Position numbers and translations under genes: made by a program. The notes under the pieces are model-generated. The model had not been told where the DNA came from and ran no database searches. It was given only the letters and a program-made list of their open reading frames with translations. Shown one piece after another: positions 1-7,945 of a DNA stretch of 64,000 bases (positions within the stretch are counted from its first letter, which is position 1; each line of letters begins with the position of its first letter). The stretch is taken from assembly GCA_965198755.1 (NCBI GenBank), contig OZ240673.1, positions 496,001 through 560,000 of the forward strand, read 5' to 3'. This stretch comes from BOG-908 sp963692875. GTDB lineage: Bacteria > Pseudomonadota > Alphaproteobacteria > Acetobacterales > Acetobacteraceae.

Positions 1-682
1 CATCCTGCCGAGCCTGATCGCCGTCGGCCACGGCACCTGGCCCGACGCGCAGGACATGGCCGACATCCTCGACAGCCTGGACGGCCTGTTCCTCACCGGT
101 GCGCTCAGCAACGTCGCCCCGTCGCGTTACGGCGCCGAGCTGGCCGACGCAGCCTCCCCGTCCGACGCCGCCCGCGACGAGGTCTCGCTCGGCCTGGTGC
201 CGCAGGCGGTCCGGCGTGGCCTGCCCGTCCTGGGCGTCTGCCGCGGCTGCCAGGAGATCAACGTCGCCCTCGGCGGCACCCTGCACCAGGCGGTGCACGA
301 GACGCCCGGCCTGGACGACCACCGCGAGCGCGCCGGCCTGCCGGTGTACGAGCAGTATGAAGCGGTGCACGACGTTACGCTGAACCCAGGCGGGCTGCTG
401 CACGCTTTTAGCGGCATGCACACGGCGCGGGTGAACTCGTTGCACGGGCAGGGGGTGGACCGCCTGGCCCCGCCACTCGCGGTGGACGCCACGGCACCGG
501 ACGGCTTGGTGGAAGCGTTTCGCCTGGCGCGCGGTGACGGCTTCCTGCTCGGCGTGCAGTGGCACCCGGAGTGGTCGTTCGCCGACGACCCGCTCTCCGC
601 CGTCATCTTCCGCGCCTTTGGCACCGCCTGCCGTGCCTACCGCGACGCGCGCACCCGCCAGCACGAGCCACTTCTCGCCTGA
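1..682 (+). CDS. puuD: Gamma-glutamyl-gamma-aminobutyrate hydrolase (peptidase C26), 5' end outside window
   Basis: Class I glutamine-amidotransferase fold protein that cleaves gamma-glutamyl-GABA in the putrescine pathway. The reading frame is open from base 2, so the start lies upstream. The nucleophile elbow VLGVCRGCQEIN carries the catalytic Cys codon at 239-241, and GVQWHPEW supplies the catalytic His codon at 563-565 followed by Glu. The fragment covers most of a family member of about 250 residues; only the N-terminus is missing. It stops 29 bases before the PuuA-like gene on the same strand, and a PuuB-like oxidase follows further on, so pathway context supports the call. The substrate is inferred from family and neighbours. 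Confidence 0.85.
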   Translation, partial: ILPSLIAVGHGTWPDAQDMADILDSLDGLFLTGALSNVAPSRYGAELADAASPSDAARDEVSLGLVPQAVRRGLPVLGVCRGCQEINVALGGTLHQAVHETPGLDDHRERAGLPVYEQYEAVHDVTLNPGGLLHAFSGMHTARVNSLHGQGVDRLAPPLAVDATAPDGLVEAFRLARGDGFLLGVQWHPEWSFADDPLSAVIFRAFGTACRAYRDARTRQHEPLLA

Positions 683-711
683 CCGACCCAACGACCACGG
701 AGCATGCCATT

Positions 712-2091
712 TTGGATTTCACCGCGCCGCCGCCGACCTACGTCCCTTCCACCCACACGCTGATCCCGGGCCCCAAGCAGGCGCCCTCGGTGCTGGAAGC
801 CTTTGTGGTGGACGTCAACGGCATCGCGCGCGGCAAGTGGGTGCCGGCAGACCGCATCCCCGAGGTGATGGAGAAGGGGGTGGCACTGCCACGCTCGGTC
901 TACGCGCTGGACGTGTGGGGCTGCGACGTGCCGGAAGCGGGCCTGGCGCGCGGCACCGGCGACCCGGACGGCATCTGCATGCCGGTCGAGGGTACGCTGC
1001 TGCCGGTGACCTGGCTGACGCGGCCGACCACGCAGGTCCTGCTGCGCATGCTGCAGCAGGACGGCACCCCCTTCTACGCCGACCCGCGCCAAGTGCTGGC
1101 CCGCGTCTGCGAACGCTTCCGCGCGGCGCGCCTGACCCCGGTGATGGCGACCGAGCTGGAGTTCTACATCATCGACCGCCGGCGCACGCCGCGCGACCCG
1201 GTCTCGCCGCCCAGCAGCCACGAGGGGCGCTGGAACGGCTGGCAGACGCAGGTGCTCTCGATCGCCGAGCTGCACAGCTTCGAGCCGCTGCTGGCCGACA
1301 TCTTCCACGCCTGCGAGCAGCAGAACCTGCCCGCCGACACCGTGGTGCGCGAGAATGGCCCCGGCCAGTACGAGGTGAACCTCAACCACGTGGCCGACCC
1401 GCTGGTGGCCGCCGACCACGCCTTCCTGCTCAAGCGCATCGTGAAGGGGGTGGCGCGCCAGCACGGGCTGGACGCCACCTTCATGGCCAAGCCGTACGGC
1501 AACCTGGCCGGCAGCGGCATGCACGTGCACATGTCCATTCTAGACGAGCTCGGCCGCAACATCATGGCCGGCGACGGCGGTGCCCCCACGCAGCGGCTGC
1601 ACCACGTGGTGGGCGGCATGCTGGCGACGCTGCCGGACAGCATGCTGCTGCTGGCGCCGCACGCGAACTCCTACCGGCGGCTGATGCCCGGCGGCCACGC
1701 GCCGACCAACGTGACCTGGGGGCTGGACAACCGGTCTGCCGCCATCCGGGTGATCACCGCGGGTAACGCAACCCGGGTGGAACACCGGGTGGCCGGCGCG
1801 GATTGCAATCCGTATCTGGCGGTGGCCGGCGTGCTGGCCGGGGCGATGCACGGGCTGACCGGGGAGCTCGATCCCGGCCGGCCGATCGACGGCGAGGAAC
1901 GCGAGGGCCACCCGGTGCTGCCGGTGAACTGGGACGACGCGATCGACGCGTTCGACGCCAGCGACGTGCTGGGGGAGTATATGGGGCTGGAGTACCAGGA
2001 TTTGTTTTCGGCTTGCAAACGACAGGAACAGGCGGAGTTCCGGCGACGGGTGACGGATGTGGAGTACGATGCTTATTTACAGTCGGTTTGA
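712..2091 (+). CDS. puuA: Glutamine synthetase family protein, probable gamma-glutamylputrescine synthetase
   Basis: ATP-dependent ligase of the glutamine-synthetase superfamily, 459 residues. In this context it probably joins glutamate to putrescine or another amine. Visible family motifs are VVDVNGIARGKWV near the N-terminus, ENGPGQYEVNLNH (about residues 214-226, metal and substrate site), GSGMHVHMS (about 267) and NRSAAIRV (about 341, ATP/phosphate site). I place the start at TTG 712: GGAG at 699-702 lies 9 bases upstream, while earlier in-frame codons fall inside the preceding gene. The next in-frame ATG would remove conserved N-terminal sequence. It follows the PuuD-like gene by 29 bases and is probably co-transcribed. 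Glutamine synthetase proper is less likely because of the neighbours. Confidence 0.85.
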   Translation: MDFTAPPPTYVPSTHTLIPGPKQAPSVLEAFVVDVNGIARGKWVPADRIPEVMEKGVALPRSVYALDVWGCDVPEAGLARGTGDPDGICMPVEGTLLPVTWLTRPTTQVLLRMLQQDGTPFYADPRQVLARVCERFRAARLTPVMATELEFYIIDRRRTPRDPVSPPSSHEGRWNGWQTQVLSIAELHSFEPLLADIFHACEQQNLPADTVVRENGPGQYEVNLNHVADPLVAADHAFLLKRIVKGVARQHGLDATFMAKPYGNLAGSGMHVHMSILDELGRNIMAGDGGAPTQRLHHVVGGMLATLPDSMLLLAPHANSYRRLMPGGHAPTNVTWGLDNRSAAIRVITAGNATRVEHRVAGADCNPYLAVAGVLAGAMHGLTGELDPGRPIDGEEREGHPVLPVNWDDAIDAFDASDVLGEYMGLEYQDLFSACKRQEQAEFRRRVTDVEYDAYLQSV

Positions 2092-2106
2092 ACCGAAAAA
2101 GGTAAG

Positions 2107-2156
2107 GCGAGGGGCTCTGCCCCTCGACCCCGCTGGGGCCAGTCGGCCCTAGACCC
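2107..2156. repeat. Double-hairpin intergenic repeat (family 2), copy 1
   Basis: Two adjacent GC-rich hairpins, GAGGGGCTCTGCCCCTC and GGGGCCAGTCGGCCC, joined by CGACC. The same two-hairpin order is found in reverse complement at 15123-15178. It lies 15 bases past the synthetase stop and could act as a terminator, though no long T-run follows. Confidence 0.6.
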
Positions 2157-2198
2157 CGTTCCTTAATAAGGCCTACACACTGCAGTCTGAGTAAAATC

Positions 2199-2990
2199 AT
2201 GGACAAATCTCAGTTTACACAACTTGCTCCACTTTACTTTGCAATAGCGGTTCTGAGCCTATTCAGAGAGGATGTTTTCGAGGAACCTGAGGTTATAAGA
2301 ACAGTTCAGGTCGTCAAGCAGTTCCGGGTCATGTTCAACAGAAATTTTCAAACTTTAGTTAGTGACGAAGAGGTGCTGCAGACCGCGATTCAAGTATTGT
2401 CTGACCTTGGTGTTTTGGAAATCGAAACGGATCCGTTCGGTCCGCCTTTGCTTATCCCAATGACAAACTACGCGCTCAACTACCGAACCGCTCTCCGAAC
2501 AAATCCGGATCTGTATAGTGTTTTCTGTCGCTACGAAAAAGCTGGAGCTGAAAAGAAGAGCTGGTTACGCGCAGCTTTGGACAAGATGGATACTATAGCA
2601 CGTGATTTACAACTGACCGACTATTTTGAAGACAGTCAGAAAATCGAGTGGCAGCCAATTGCAATCGATTTGGAGCAGAATGACACGAAAGCACTTGTAC
2701 AGGCGGTTGGTCAGGCAGAGGAAAAAATTAGGTTTGACAATGGATATGCTGCTAGCAAACCGGAGGAGCAAAGGTACGTTCTAGACGGGTTAGCAGCCTT
2801 TGGCAGGCAATTAAGGGAAGCAACATCGACTTCGCTCCCCTACATCAAACGATATGTCATTGATCCGCTCACACAGGCTACAAAGCCTCTGGGGAGTTCT
2901 GCCACCGGCGTTGTAATTGAAGTCCTGAAAGCGAAGCTAAAAGAATGGTTGGTGACCGGAGGAGTGAACTGGCCGCACGGGTGGTTTTAG
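2199..2990 (+). CDS. Orphan hypothetical protein, AT-richer than its surroundings
   Basis: A 263-residue protein that I do not recognise. It is acidic and mostly helical in character, with no signal peptide; the segment from about residue 205 to the end (YIKRYVIDPLTQATKPLG onward) is amphipathic with one moderately hydrophobic stretch, ending PHGWF. Codon use is markedly different from every neighbour: A/T third positions are common and codons such as TTT, ATA and AGA appear, which are rare elsewhere here. It splits the PuuA-like gene from the PuuB-like oxidase gene, so it looks like an acquired gene inserted into a metabolic cluster. An AT-rich 11-bp palindrome (2161-2171) precedes it. The ATG at 2199 has only a weak upstream GAG as ribosome site. 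It could belong to a defence or phage-related group, but nothing in the sequence shows that. Confidence 0.7.
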   Translation: MDKSQFTQLAPLYFAIAVLSLFREDVFEEPEVIRTVQVVKQFRVMFNRNFQTLVSDEEVLQTAIQVLSDLGVLEIETDPFGPPLLIPMTNYALNYRTALRTNPDLYSVFCRYEKAGAEKKSWLRAALDKMDTIARDLQLTDYFEDSQKIEWQPIAIDLEQNDTKALVQAVGQAEEKIRFDNGYAASKPEEQRYVLDGLAAFGRQLREATSTSLPYIKRYVIDPLTQATKPLGSSATGVVIEVLKAKLKEWLVTGGVNWPHGWF

Positions 2991-3034
2991 CAAGCTCAAA
3001 TCCGATAGACGTCGTGGCACGTGCATCATCCCGC

Positions 3035-4312
3035 ATGACCCCCCACGCCCCCAGCTACTACGCCGCTACCGCCAACCCCGCCCCCGACCGCCCCGCGCTC
3101 CACGGCGACACCGAAGCCGACGTGGCCATCATCGGCGCCGGCTTCACCGGCATCTCCGCCGCCCTCGAACTCGCCGAGCGCGGCCACAGCGTCGCCGTCC
3201 TCGAAGCCGCCCGCGTCGGCTGGGGCACGTCGGGCCGCAACGGCGGGCAGATCGTCAACGGCTACTCGCGCGAGCTCGACGTCATCGAGCGCCGCTATGG
3301 CACCACCGCCGCCGAGGCGCTCGGCGGCATGGCGCTCGAAGGCGGCCAGATCATCCGCGACCGCGTCGCCACATACGCCATCGACTGCGCGCTCACCCCC
3401 GGCAATGCCATGACCGCGTTTACCGCCCGCCAGCTACGCGGCCTGGAGCACGCCCGCAAAACCTGGTCCCAGCACGGCCACACTACGCTGGAGCTGGTCG
3501 ACCGCCCCGGCCTGGCCCGCATCGTCAACACCGACCGCTACGTCGGCGGCCTGCTCGACCCGCTCGGCGGCCACGTTCACCCGCTCAACCTCGTGCTGGG
3601 CCAGGCCGCCGCGCTGGAGCACCTCGGCGGCCGCATCCACGAGCACAGCCGTGTAACCGGCATCGACACCGGCCCCCAACCGGTCGTCACCACCGAGCAC
3701 GGCCGCGTGCGCGCCCGCCACGTGCTGGTCTGCGGCAACGCCTATCTCGGCCGCCTGCTGCATCGCGAGGTCGGCAGCAAGATCATGCCCGTCTCCAGCC
3801 AGGTCATCGCCACCGAACCGCTCGACGCCGACCGCCTCGCCTCCCTGCTGCCCGCCAACTACTGCGTGGAAGACGCCAACTACGTCCTCGACTATTTCCG
3901 CCGCACCCCGGACCACCGCCTGCTCTACGGCGGCGGCACCGTCTACGGCGGTGCGGACCCCGCCAGCATCGAGGCCAAGCTCCGCCCGCTGATGCGCCAT
4001 ACCTTCCCCAGCCTGGCCGGCGTGCGCATCGACTACGCCTGGAGCGGCAACTTCGCACTCACCCTGCCGCGCATCCCGCATGTCGGCCGCGTCTCGCCCA
4101 CCGTGCTGTTCAGCCACGGCGACAGCGGCCATGGCGTTACCACCACCCACCTGCTCGGCCGGCTGCTCGGCGAGGCGGTTTCCGGCGAGACGGCGCGCTT
4201 CGATGCGTTTGCGAACCTGCCTTATCTGCCGTTTCCCGGTGGGCGCAGCTTGCGCGTGCCGCTGACCGTGCTGGGATCCTGGTATTATCGGGCGCTGGAT
4301 CGGGTGGCGTAA
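3035..4312 (+). CDS. puuB: FAD-dependent amine oxidoreductase (DAO family), probable gamma-glutamylputrescine oxidase
   Basis: 425-residue flavoprotein of the glycine/D-amino-acid oxidase family. It should oxidise the amine of gamma-glutamylputrescine to an aldehyde, using FAD and oxygen. The dinucleotide-binding motif VAIIGAGFTGISAALELAERG sits at about residues 31-51, followed by GWGTSGRNGGQI, which in this family positions the flavin, and a C-terminal SHGDSGHGVTTTHLLG that closes over FAD. The ATG at 3035 gives the expected short leader before the GxGxxG motif; an in-frame start at 2945 would add an unrelated tail overlapping the upstream gene. Together with the PuuA- and PuuD-like genes it completes the oxidative half of the pathway. 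A repeat element begins at the base after its stop. Confidence 0.82.
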   Translation: MTPHAPSYYAATANPAPDRPALHGDTEADVAIIGAGFTGISAALELAERGHSVAVLEAARVGWGTSGRNGGQIVNGYSRELDVIERRYGTTAAEALGGMALEGGQIIRDRVATYAIDCALTPGNAMTAFTARQLRGLEHARKTWSQHGHTTLELVDRPGLARIVNTDRYVGGLLDPLGGHVHPLNLVLGQAAALEHLGGRIHEHSRVTGIDTGPQPVVTTEHGRVRARHVLVCGNAYLGRLLHREVGSKIMPVSSQVIATEPLDADRLASLLPANYCVEDANYVLDYFRRTPDHRLLYGGGTVYGGADPASIEAKLRPLMRHTFPSLAGVRIDYAWSGNFALTLPRIPHVGRVSPTVLFSHGDSGHGVTTTHLLGRLLGEAVSGETARFDAFANLPYLPFPGGRSLRVPLTVLGSWYYRALDRVA

Positions 4313-4463
4313 GAAAGCAAGCAGTTCTTTTTTGAAAAAAAGAACCAAAAAACTTTTGTTTCCGTCCGGTGTAGCAGGACGAAACATGTCGTTTCAGCTT
4401 TCCGCGACAGCGTACCAAAAGCTTTTTGCTTCTTTTTCTCGAAAAAGAAGGCCTTGCTTTCTG
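4313..4463 (+). repeat. A/B dyad element, copy 1 (A to B)
   Basis: Reference copy. The A arm is AAGCAAGCAGTTC, a T6-GA-A6 hairpin, then GAACCAAAAAACTTTTG. A variable centre is followed by CCGCGACAGC. The B arm reads CAAAAGCTTTTTGCTTC, then CTCGAAAAAGAAGGCC. It starts at the base after the oxidase stop codon; the VOC gene follows on the same strand. Confidence 0.9.
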
Positions 4464-4533
4464 CCAAACACATCATCGCGCGTCTCCTATCAGAACGACC
4501 CCGCCCGCCAGATAAGCGCAACACGGAGTGGCC

Positions 4534-4965
4534 ATGACCTTCGACCATATCGGCATCGTCGTGACCGACCCCGAGGCCGGGCGGCGCATGCTAGCCGCCG
4601 CCTTCGGCATCACCCGCTGGACGCAGGTCTTCAAAGACCCCGTCAACGACGTCTTCGTGCAGTTCGGCTTGGACGCATCGGACATCTGTTACGAGACCGT
4701 CGCCCCGCTGTCAGCCGCAAGCCCGGTACGGCGCGCGCTGGCCGACGGCGTGAACATCGTCAACCACACGGCCTACCTGGTGGACGACCTGGCCGCCGAG
4801 CGCACGCGGCTGCGCAAGGCGGGCTTCGTGCCGACCGCCGCGCCCAAGCCGGCGGTCGCCTATGGCGGCAGGCCCATCCAGTTTTTCATCTCGCGGACCC
4901 GGCTGCTGTTCGAGCTGATCGAGGCGCCGGGGCATCAGCATCGGTTCGCGCCGGTGGTCGGGTAA
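4534..4965 (+). CDS. VOC (glyoxalase/bleomycin-resistance superfamily) protein
   Basis: 143-residue protein made of two beta-alpha-beta-beta-beta modules: FDHIGIVVTDPEAG at the N-terminus and VNHTAYLVDDLAAERTRL in the second half. The first-module His and the late Glu (LLFELIEAPG) are at positions usual for metal ligands. The closest family idea is methylmalonyl-CoA epimerase or glyoxalase-like lyase, but the substrate cannot be read. The ATG at 4534 is preferred over GTG 4528 because GGAG at 4525-4528 then has a 5-base spacer. The gene stands alone between two repeat elements and just ahead of the glycan block. Confidence 0.75.
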   Translation: MTFDHIGIVVTDPEAGRRMLAAAFGITRWTQVFKDPVNDVFVQFGLDASDICYETVAPLSAASPVRRALADGVNIVNHTAYLVDDLAAERTRLRKAGFVPTAAPKPAVAYGGRPIQFFISRTRLLFELIEAPGHQHRFAPVVG

Positions 4966-5121
4966 GAAAGCAACCAAGCAGTTCTTTTTTGAAGAAAAGA
5001 ACCAAAAAACTTTTGTCCCCGTCGGGTGTGCCGGGTCGAAACATGTCGTTTCAGCCGTCCGCGACAGCGCGCGCAAAAGCTTTTTGCTTCTTTTTCTCGA
5101 AAAAGAAGGCCTTCCTGTCTG
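4966..5121 (+). repeat. A/B dyad element, copy 2 (A to B)
   Basis: Complete. Starts at the base after the VOC stop. Its centre (GAAACATGTCGTTTCAG then CCGCGACAGC) is close to that of copy 1, so the two are recent relatives. Confidence 0.9.
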
Positions 5122-5124
5122 CAA

Positions 5125-5154
5125 ATGACAGCGCGCGCGCCGTCTGGCTATAAC
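5125..5154 (+). promoter_or_regulatory. Possible sigma-70 promoter
   Basis: ATGACA and TATAAC with an 18-base spacer, just past the repeat element and 36 bases ahead of the start codon of the helical-repeat gene. Assigned by eye only. Confidence 0.35.
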
Positions 5155-5190
5155 CGCCCCGTCCGACACGCTGCCCGGAGTTCTACGCCC

Positions 5191-7563
5191 ATGACGGTGA
5201 CCACCAAGCAAACCGTCGCCTCGCCCCGCCCACCCGATCCCGTCGGCCTCGCCTTGGCGACCTCCGGCCTGCTGCCCGCGCAGGCCGACCAGGCAGCGAG
5301 CCTCTGGCAGTCCGTGCAGGCGCGCCACCACGAACCCGAACAGGCCGCGCGCGACCTTCTTTTCACCCTGCGCCAGCACCGGATGCACAGTGCCGCGGGC
5401 AAGATCGCCGCCAGCCTTGCCGACAGCTATCCGGATCGCGCCTGGCCGCTGGTCGAGCTGGCCAGGCTGACGTATCGCACCGGCGACCACGCCGGCAGCC
5501 TGGCCGCCGCGCGGCGTATCGTGGCGCGCTTCCCCGGCGATGCAGCCGGACCGTTGCACCTGGTCACCGCCCTGCTGGCGCTGCGCCAGACACAGCCGGC
5601 GCAGGACGCCCTGGCCGCCCTGCCGGCAGCAGCGGCGCGCATGGCCTGGGCGCGCGCCGCCCGGGTGCAGGTGGCCATCCAGCGCCGTGACCACGCCGAC
5701 GTGCTGGAGCAGGCCGCGTTGCTGCGCGCGGCGGCGCCGTCCGACGCTTTCGGCTACGTGGCGGCCTGCGCGGCCCTGCGCGCGCTCGGCCGCGGCGCCG
5801 AGGCCGAGGCGCTGGTGCAGCAGGCGCTCTCCGCCTGTCCGAACCGCGCGGACGTGCACCTCGAAGCCGCCCTGGTCGCTGAGACGGCCGGCGGGCACGA
5901 CCTGGCCTTCGCACGCTGGGCCGCTGTGCGGGCGGTGGCGCCTGGCTCGCCGCAGGGCTACCTCGGCGCCATCAGATACAGCCGCCGCTGCACCCAGCCG
6001 GGACTGACCGAGCAGTTGCTGGCCGACGCAATCGCCACTTTCCCGCGCAACCGGCTGCTGCTGCTGGCCGCAGCCCGCATGGAAGCCGGGCGCCAGCGCT
6101 GGACCGAGGCGGACGTGCACTGGAAGACGCTGGCCGGACTGGCGCCCGACGACCCGGCGCTGCAGGTGGAGGCGGCGATGTCGCTGATCGGTCCGCCGCC
6201 GGGCCGCAAGCGCCGCCTGCCGGAGGTGCTGCGCCGGCTGGACGCGGTGCACGACCGCTTTCCCGCCGACATCCCCGCCTACGTCGCCCACCTCTCCGCG
6301 TTGCGCGAGGCGCGCGCCTTCGACGAGGCGGAAGCTTGCGGGCGCGCCTGGGGCCGCCGGTTCCCTGCCGACCCGGCGTTGGCGATGATGCGCGCCCGCC
6401 TGGCCCAGGATCTCGGCCGCGCCGCCGACGCGGTAGCGGTGATCGAGGCGGTGCGCGCGCTGGCGCCCGCCGCCGCCGAGCTCGAGACCGCCTACGTGCG
6501 GGCGCTGAGCCTGGCCGGGCGGGAAGAGGCGGCCGAGCAGGCGGTGGCGGATGCCTGCAGCAGTCTCGGCGAAGATCCCCGCCTGCTCGCCGAGCACGTG
6601 CGCCTGGCAATGCGGCGCGGCGACCTGGACGAGGCGGTCCGGCGCGCCGACGCAGCCAGCCTCAAGCGCCCGCAGGACGAGAGCCTGCGCGGCCTGGCCG
6701 CGCGCACCCGCTCGCTGGCCGGGCAGGTCGAGACCAGCCGGGCCGAAACCAGCAGAGCCGAGACCAGCCGGGCCGAGCCTGACGCGGCGGACGCAGCCGC
6801 GCCGGCCACCTCGCCCGCTATCTTCTTCGAGCGTTTCGAGAGCCTTGGCGCCACTCGCAACGGCTGCGAGTTCGGCCTGGTGCAGCGCGCTTTCGGCGCC
6901 GGCCCGCTCGGCCTGATGCGCTGGGCCGCCATCCCCGCCGACCGCCTCATCGCCGGTCTGCAGAACGGCTTCGAGGGCATCGCCGCGCCGGAGCACCTCA
7001 AGGTCGACACCAGGCGGGCGTCGGTGGACCACGAGGAATACGCGCTGCGCTCGGAGCTGTACGGCTACTGGACGCACACCTTTGTCAAGGTCGAGGACCT
7101 GCCGATCGAGCGCATGCTGCAGCAGAGCCTGCGCCGCATGCGCTTCCTGCAGGCCAAGCTGATGGAGGACCTGCAGTCGGGCGAGAAGATGTTCGTCTTC
7201 AAGTTCTCCCCGCGCGCCGAGGAGGCGGTGATCCTGCAGCTGTTCGAGGCGCTGCGCACGCATGGCGAGCGCACGCTGCTCTGCGCCATGCTGGCCGACT
7301 CGGCGCACCCTGCCGGCACGCTGGACATGCTGCGGCCCGGTCTCTTCGTCGGGCGTTTCTCGAAGTTCACTGAGGAGGGCACCAGCGGCGAGACCGGCAT
7401 CGACACCGAGCAGTGGCGCGTGTTCTGCGAGCAGGTCGCGGCCTGGCACGACGCCCAGCCGGCGACGGCACACGGCCTGGCGCTGCAGGCCCACGCACCC
7501 GACGCCGGCGCGCAGGAGAGACGCGAGCCCATCATCGTTGCGCAGGGGGCCAACGCCGCCTGA
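5191..7563 (+). CDS. Helical-repeat (TPR-like) protein with C-terminal CEFG-VQR domain of unknown function
   Basis: 790 residues. Residues 1 to about 510 are alanine-rich helical repeats in TPR style (ARLTYRTGDHAGSLAAARR, ALRALGRGAEAEALVQQAL). A linker at about 513-528 contains four near-copies of the pentapeptide ETSRA. From about residue 545 a separate domain begins, FFERFESLG then NGCEFGLVQRAFGAGPLGL, with a single invariant-looking Cys. I know similar domains only as uncharacterised proteins near glycan genes; a cysteine-hydrolase role is possible but unproven. ATG 5191 follows CCCGGAG by 10 bases. The helical part is paralogous to the protein at 7946-9820. The neighbours (FkbM, glycosyltransferase-like, sulfotransferase) suggest a role in surface glycans. 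Confidence 0.7.
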   Translation: MTVTTKQTVASPRPPDPVGLALATSGLLPAQADQAASLWQSVQARHHEPEQAARDLLFTLRQHRMHSAAGKIAASLADSYPDRAWPLVELARLTYRTGDHAGSLAAARRIVARFPGDAAGPLHLVTALLALRQTQPAQDALAALPAAAARMAWARAARVQVAIQRRDHADVLEQAALLRAAAPSDAFGYVAACAALRALGRGAEAEALVQQALSACPNRADVHLEAALVAETAGGHDLAFARWAAVRAVAPGSPQGYLGAIRYSRRCTQPGLTEQLLADAIATFPRNRLLLLAAARMEAGRQRWTEADVHWKTLAGLAPDDPALQVEAAMSLIGPPPGRKRRLPEVLRRLDAVHDRFPADIPAYVAHLSALREARAFDEAEACGRAWGRRFPADPALAMMRARLAQDLGRAADAVAVIEAVRALAPAAAELETAYVRALSLAGREEAAEQAVADACSSLGEDPRLLAEHVRLAMRRGDLDEAVRRADAASLKRPQDESLRGLAARTRSLAGQVETSRAETSRAETSRAEPDAADAAAPATSPAIFFERFESLGATRNGCEFGLVQRAFGAGPLGLMRWAAIPADRLIAGLQNGFEGIAAPEHLKVDTRRASVDHEEYALRSELYGYWTHTFVKVEDLPIERMLQQSLRRMRFLQAKLMEDLQSGEKMFVFKFSPRAEEAVILQLFEALRTHGERTLLCAMLADSAHPAGTLDMLRPGLFVGRFSKFTEEGTSGETGIDTEQWRVFCEQVAAWHDAQPATAHGLALQAHAPDAGAQERREPIIVAQGANAA
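6727..6777 (+). repeat. In-frame 15-bp minisatellite (ETSRA units)
   Basis: About three and a half units of GAGACCAGCCGGGCC and variants, encoding ETSRA repeats in the linker between the helical region and the C-terminal domain. Confidence 0.75.
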
Positions 7564-7895
7564 CAGGCGGGTGCCCGGCAGCCGCGCCTTCTGTTTCGCA
7601 TTTGCAGGCGGGCAATGCTCGCGCACCTTGTCCGTACCCAGGCACGCCTCATGGCTTGGCAGGGCGCCAAACGCCGCCTGGTGGGCGGCGCTCGGCAGCC
7701 GCGCTTTCGTTTCGCGCCTGCTGGCGGGCCTTGCTCGGGCAGCACGTCGCGCCCAAGCACGCCTCATGGCTTGGCAGGTCGCCAACGCCGCCCGACGGGC
7801 GGTGCCGCCGGCCGCGCCTTTCCGCTTCGCGCCTGCAGCCGCGCCGTGCTAGGGCACCACCGTCGCGCCCAGGCGCGCCGGGTGGCGTTCACCCC
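7551..7895. repeat. Three degenerate tandem units of about 115 bp
   Basis: Units start near 7551, 7668 and 7783, each opening with CAACGCCGCC or CAAACGCCGCC. Each contains a GCC-GCC/GGC-GGG hairpin, then CGCGCCT...TTTCGC, then GTCGCGCCCAGGCACGCC-like sequence; units one and two share CACGCCTCATGGCTTGGCAG. The third unit is the most decayed. The array fills most of the 382-base gap between the two paralogous helical-repeat genes and overlaps the last codons of the first. The unit is open in several frames but its length is not a multiple of three, so I do not call it coding. Confidence 0.7.
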
Positions 7896-7945
7896 GCCCG
7901 CCGCTTCGGCCAGCGCGGGTTGCGTCCGCAGCTGATGGGACACGC

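Noticed and set aside
2945..3034. Start of the FAD oxidase at 2945
   Set aside because: The added 30 residues would be read out of frame within the AT-richer gene and are unlike any family leader; ATG 3035 is sufficient.
4332..5153. Small proteins reading KKRTKKLL or FFEKKNQKTF, seen at many places
   Set aside because: These are translations of the A/B element in various frames. They recur wherever an element lies and have no own ribosome sites.
4711..7785. A 1024-codon open frame on the minus strand
   Set aside because: It lies antisense to the VOC and helical-repeat genes, is Arg/Gly/Gln-rich without motifs and runs through a repeat element. It is a by-product of high GC.
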